This document shows positions 6,019 through 8,793 of a DNA stretch of 8,793 bases, piece by piece (position 1 is the first letter of the stretch; every line of letters starts with the position of its first letter). Position numbers and translations under genes: made by a program. The DNA is from Muribaculaceae bacterium (lineage in GTDB: Bacteria > Bacteroidota > Bacteroidia > Bacteroidales > Muribaculaceae). The DNA is taken from positions 1 to 8,793 of the forward strand of contig VSPO01000127.1 of NCBI GenBank assembly GCA_009775375.1, given 5' to 3'. Below the pieces are notes generated by a model, which was given only the letters and a program-made list of their open reading frames with translations, was not told where the DNA came from and ran no database searches.

Positions 6019-7242
6019 ATGAACATGAGATATCTTTTAGTGGCAATAGCTGTTGCAATAATGGCGACTATAGCCGTGGTCATGCTCGCCGATAGCAGTA
6101 TTGAATCAGTTAATGCCCCAGCGATAGCCGATACTGAAGATTCCTCCGAAGAATCCGGCGATAGCCGATACTATGGAGATACTCTTTGCAGTTATGACGG
6201 AAAAACTGTAGTCTGTGACTGGACAGAGGTAGATGATCCGGAAATGACCTCTCTACAGACTCCATTGATAATCACCTATGCCGGAAAAATACCGGTTGAT
6301 TCATGCCGGGTAATGGGTTGTGTGTCTTTTTTTGCAGACGGATTACAGATGAAATTCGCTGTCGGAATTGATACGGTCGTTTACAATGTCAAGAATCTGC
6401 CAGACAGTATAAACCCGGTTGAGCGTTTGCTGCCTCAGGGAACTGTAAGGCATCATTACAGTCGTAGTTTTTCTCTGTCTGACTCCTCATGGAATTGCGA
6501 TTTCAAATTCACGGCCTATCTTCCGGAGCATCATCCCTTATGGCTAAGGCAGTTCATCGCGACCATCATGCGCAATGATATTCAGGGTCTTTATCTTGAC
6601 AATAAAGGTGCTGACCGTATCCTGAAGGAATATTACTCAATAAAAGCCACTCCGAGAAAAATTGGGGGAATTAATGCTTCATCCATGTCGCCGGAACAGG
6701 TAGCCGTGCATTTTTCTAAAGAACACGAGAGGCTTTACCGCAAAGATTTCACGGAAGAGGATTTCGGGCCGAAATACGACTACATGATGGAGGTTGCTCC
6801 TGCATGGGAGAGTAGGACCGGACAATATGTGACCTATCGCTTCTATACCTACTATTACACAATGGGGGCGCATGGATTTATGGAGGAATACTATCTGACT
6901 TTCGATAATGAAAACGGTCGCATCCTTGGGTATAATGATATCTTTGGAGCAAACGACCTCAAAAAAGCATTGGAGTTGCTTGAACAGGAAATAACAGCCC
7001 AGAAAAAGGAATTCATGAATTTTGATGGGATATATCCGGCATCTCTTGAAAAGGACGAACTGGAATCCAATGCGTCAGAGATTCTGAAAGAAGTATATGA
7101 CGGTGCCTATTATCCCAGACCAGCACTGACCAATCAAGGTATCGTATTCTCATACCAACCATATGAAAAAGGCTCTTTTGCCGAGGGAATCCTCCATTTC
7201 GTCATTCCGTATTCCAAACTGGATGTGAAAGTTCCTCGTTAA
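6019..7242 (+). CDS. Membrane-anchored or exported protein with C-terminal DUF3298 domain
   Basis: A 407-residue protein with a strong N-terminal hydrophobic segment (residues 4-24, RYLLVAIAVAIMATIAVVML) that may be an uncleaved anchor, followed by a Ser/Glu-rich linker (28-50). The C-terminal part matches DUF3298 (RsiV-type): YYYTMGAHGFMEEYYLTFD (278-296) corresponds to the family's YxGGAHG...NFD motif, then GRILGYNDIF (300-309) and GIVFSYQPYEKGSFAEG...HFVIPYSKL (374-401). The stretch around 140-270 occupies the place of the DUF4163/PdaC-like partner domain. Residues 50-140 are an extra unrecognised beta-rich region. DUF3298 occurs in lysozyme-binding anti-sigma factor RsiV and in many Bacteroidota envelope proteins; lysozyme binding here is not shown. 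An ATG at 6025 is an equally plausible start; 6019 is retained. Confidence 0.8.
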   Translation: MNMRYLLVAIAVAIMATIAVVMLADSSIESVNAPAIADTEDSSEESGDSRYYGDTLCSYDGKTVVCDWTEVDDPEMTSLQTPLIITYAGKIPVDSCRVMGCVSFFADGLQMKFAVGIDTVVYNVKNLPDSINPVERLLPQGTVRHHYSRSFSLSDSSWNCDFKFTAYLPEHHPLWLRQFIATIMRNDIQGLYLDNKGADRILKEYYSIKATPRKIGGINASSMSPEQVAVHFSKEHERLYRKDFTEEDFGPKYDYMMEVAPAWESRTGQYVTYRFYTYYYTMGAHGFMEEYYLTFDNENGRILGYNDIFGANDLKKALELLEQEITAQKKEFMNFDGIYPASLEKDELESNASEILKEVYDGAYYPRPALTNQGIVFSYQPYEKGSFAEGILHFVIPYSKLDVKVPR

Positions 7243-7299
7243 GTATGTGCGATATTTGTTTTTGGATTAGAGCATAAACGATAATTTAATAAACTGAAT

Positions 7300-8757
7300 A
7301 TGAACTATAAATTTACGCCTGAGAATATAACCTCACTCGGAAGAGATGAAGTATTTGTGTTCGGCAGCAATCTCGGCGGTAATCATGCCGGAGGAGCCGC
7401 ACGAGTTGCCCGTGAACGTTTCGGTGCAATAATGGGCCAAGGAGAGGGAATGCAGGGACAGTCCTACGCCATTCCTACAATGCAGGGAGGTGTGGATACA
7501 ATCAAAACCTATGTGGATGACTTCATCAAGTTTGCACAAAAACACTCCGATATGACCTTCTATGTGACCCGTATCGGATGTGGAATTGCCGGATTCAAAG
7601 ATGAGGAAATTGCACCGCTATTTGATGTGGCATTTGATTTACCAAATGTTGTACTTCCTAAAACATTCTGGAATATTATTAATCATGCTCGACAACTTGC
7701 AAGCGAAACATCCGGTATGGTTTTTCATTCCGTGCCAATAGAGTTTTTTCCGGAAGACATAGAGAAGACCCAGAACATGAACCAAAAGGAGAAAACGGAT
7801 TTCATTATCTCACTAAAACAGTATGGAAGATATAAAATCAAACATGAGTCACCAACTTCAGCCGGGTATATCCTTAATGCCGATGATATGGGACATCATA
7901 AAATTGCTCTGACAGAGAGTGAATTCGCTATCGCCGCAGGAAAGAAACTATATTCCAAGAATTGGAGCTGGGGGCTTGACTTTGATTATGATATCCTATC
8001 AGTAATTCCCATTGAAAAGAAAAATGAGGATACACTAACCAAAAACTATGGTAATTTCGCGGTCTTACTTTCTAATGGACAGATATTCTATGTATGGAGC
8101 GAGGCGTGCCTTAAACCACTTTTTCCGACAAGTGATTTCATCGCAGTAGAATCAGGATGTGGAGGTCTAATCTTTGGTTTACACCAAGATGGAACAATTT
8201 CGGTTGCTTTTGAAGAAAATAATCCTTCAGTAGCAACTGAAGTTAAAACATGGGAAAGTATAATACAAATTTCTTCGTCTGAACATCATATCATAGGACT
8301 TCTTCGGAATGGGACTGTAATAGTTGGTGGAGACAAACAACATTTTGAAGATGCTTGCAATTGGAAAAATATTAAGAAGATATATGCATTTGATGCTTAT
8401 CCATTTGCGCATTTAGATTATGATCAGTTATTCGGAATAGATGAAGATGGATGGCTTTATGTGACTGGTTGTCCTTGGCGAAAGGATGCCCGCCAGTATT
8501 GGAGAAAACTCCGTGGGCAATATGATGTCAGCGACATAATTAACAACAATGATGCAACCTTTATTAGATATACCGACGGAAGTCATAAACTCATAACACC
8601 TCATGCAATGCACAACTTTGAAAAGGACATGGAATTTATACATAAGTATGACAATTTCCAATTCCTCGCTGCACGTGGTGATATGGTGGTTGTTATCGAC
8701 AATGAGGGAGAATTTCGTGTTGACAAGAACAAGGAGGAACGAAAATGGTGGGAATAA
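7300..8757 (+). CDS. Macro-like (A1S_2505-type) domain fused to RCC1-like repeats
   Basis: A 485-residue cytosolic protein with two parts. Residues about 5-130 match the macro-like family often named A1S_2505 phage non-structural protein. Its glycine-rich nucleotide-binding loops are visible: VFVFGSNLGGNHAGGAARVA (18-37), GQSYAIPTMQ (53-62) and VTRIGCGIAGF (89-99). Such folds bind ADP-ribose or NAD-derived ligands, and some hydrolyse them; activity here is inferred. Residues about 160-485 contain at least six strand-turn-strand units with the pattern hydrophobic-xx-Asp/Asn-Gly-x-hydrophobic, beginning near 253, 291, 331, 377, 421 and 463 (for example IIGLLRNGTVIVGG and LFGIDEDGWLYVTG). Their 38-46 residue spacing suggests an RCC1-type beta-propeller for binding partners. 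Base composition shifts between the halves. The 57-base gap upstream contains TTTG at 7261-7264 and an imperfect TAATTTAA at 7282-7289, so it may have its own promoter. Confidence 0.8.
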   Translation: MNYKFTPENITSLGRDEVFVFGSNLGGNHAGGAARVARERFGAIMGQGEGMQGQSYAIPTMQGGVDTIKTYVDDFIKFAQKHSDMTFYVTRIGCGIAGFKDEEIAPLFDVAFDLPNVVLPKTFWNIINHARQLASETSGMVFHSVPIEFFPEDIEKTQNMNQKEKTDFIISLKQYGRYKIKHESPTSAGYILNADDMGHHKIALTESEFAIAAGKKLYSKNWSWGLDFDYDILSVIPIEKKNEDTLTKNYGNFAVLLSNGQIFYVWSEACLKPLFPTSDFIAVESGCGGLIFGLHQDGTISVAFEENNPSVATEVKTWESIIQISSSEHHIIGLLRNGTVIVGGDKQHFEDACNWKNIKKIYAFDAYPFAHLDYDQLFGIDEDGWLYVTGCPWRKDARQYWRKLRGQYDVSDIINNNDATFIRYTDGSHKLITPHAMHNFEKDMEFIHKYDNFQFLAARGDMVVVIDNEGEFRVDKNKEERKWWE

Positions 8758-8793
8758 ATTTGTTTAGAAAGTGTCCCAATCTCTTTCCAAGAG

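Noticed and set aside
7300..7680. Reading the A1S_2505-type domain as proof of a prophage
   Set aside because: No capsid, tail, integrase or lysis gene is present, and this domain is also found in ordinary bacterial chromosomes.
8758..8793. Terminator or further gene after the macro-like gene
   Set aside because: Only 36 bases remain; I see no hairpin with a T-run and no start of a coding region.

Overview
The window looks like a chromosomal accessory stretch from a gut-type Bacteroidales bacterium (Bacteroidota). The evidence is indirect. Start codons lack clear Shine-Dalgarno sequences and sit behind A/T-rich leaders. A textbook Bacteroidota -7 element (TAnnTTTG) lies just before the large RSH gene. 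Exported DUF4252-like and DUF3298 proteins are also typical of that phylum. All supported genes are on the + strand. I saw no tRNA, rRNA, CRISPR array or insertion sequence, and no gap between genes exceeds 100 bases.

Layout. (1) 1-426: the C-terminal part of a PP2C-type serine/threonine phosphatase with its frame broken near base 110, probably a remnant. (2) 505-962: a YkvA/DUF1232 membrane-associated protein, followed after 5 bases by an unlisted 30-codon single-helix membrane ORF. (3) 1042-4965: a tightly packed operon made of a RelA/SpoT-type protein (intact HD hydrolase, eroded synthetase, short regulatory region), a low-molecular-weight protein tyrosine phosphatase, an ADP-ribosylglycohydrolase and a small exported protein. 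The last three junctions are a 2-base gap, an ATGA overlap and another ATGA overlap. (4) 5002-7242: two larger exported or anchored proteins, one Sel1-like and one with a C-terminal DUF3298 domain. (5) 7300-8757: a macro-like (A1S_2505-type) ADP-ribose-binding domain fused to a repeat domain of RCC1/beta-propeller character.

The main biological idea is that the cytosolic enzymes are all predicted to remove a signal or modification: (p)ppGpp-type alarmones (HD domain), phosphotyrosine or phosphoarginine (LMW-PTP), ADP-ribose (ARH), and perhaps ADP-ribose again (macro-like domain). No matching writer, such as an active alarmone synthetase, kinase or ADP-ribosyltransferase, is visible. This suggests an 'eraser' cassette that could reset or protect the cell from nucleotide-based modification, for example from toxins that pyrophosphorylate nucleotides or ADP-ribosylate targets. 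That function is inference; the domain calls and the gene packing are seen directly.
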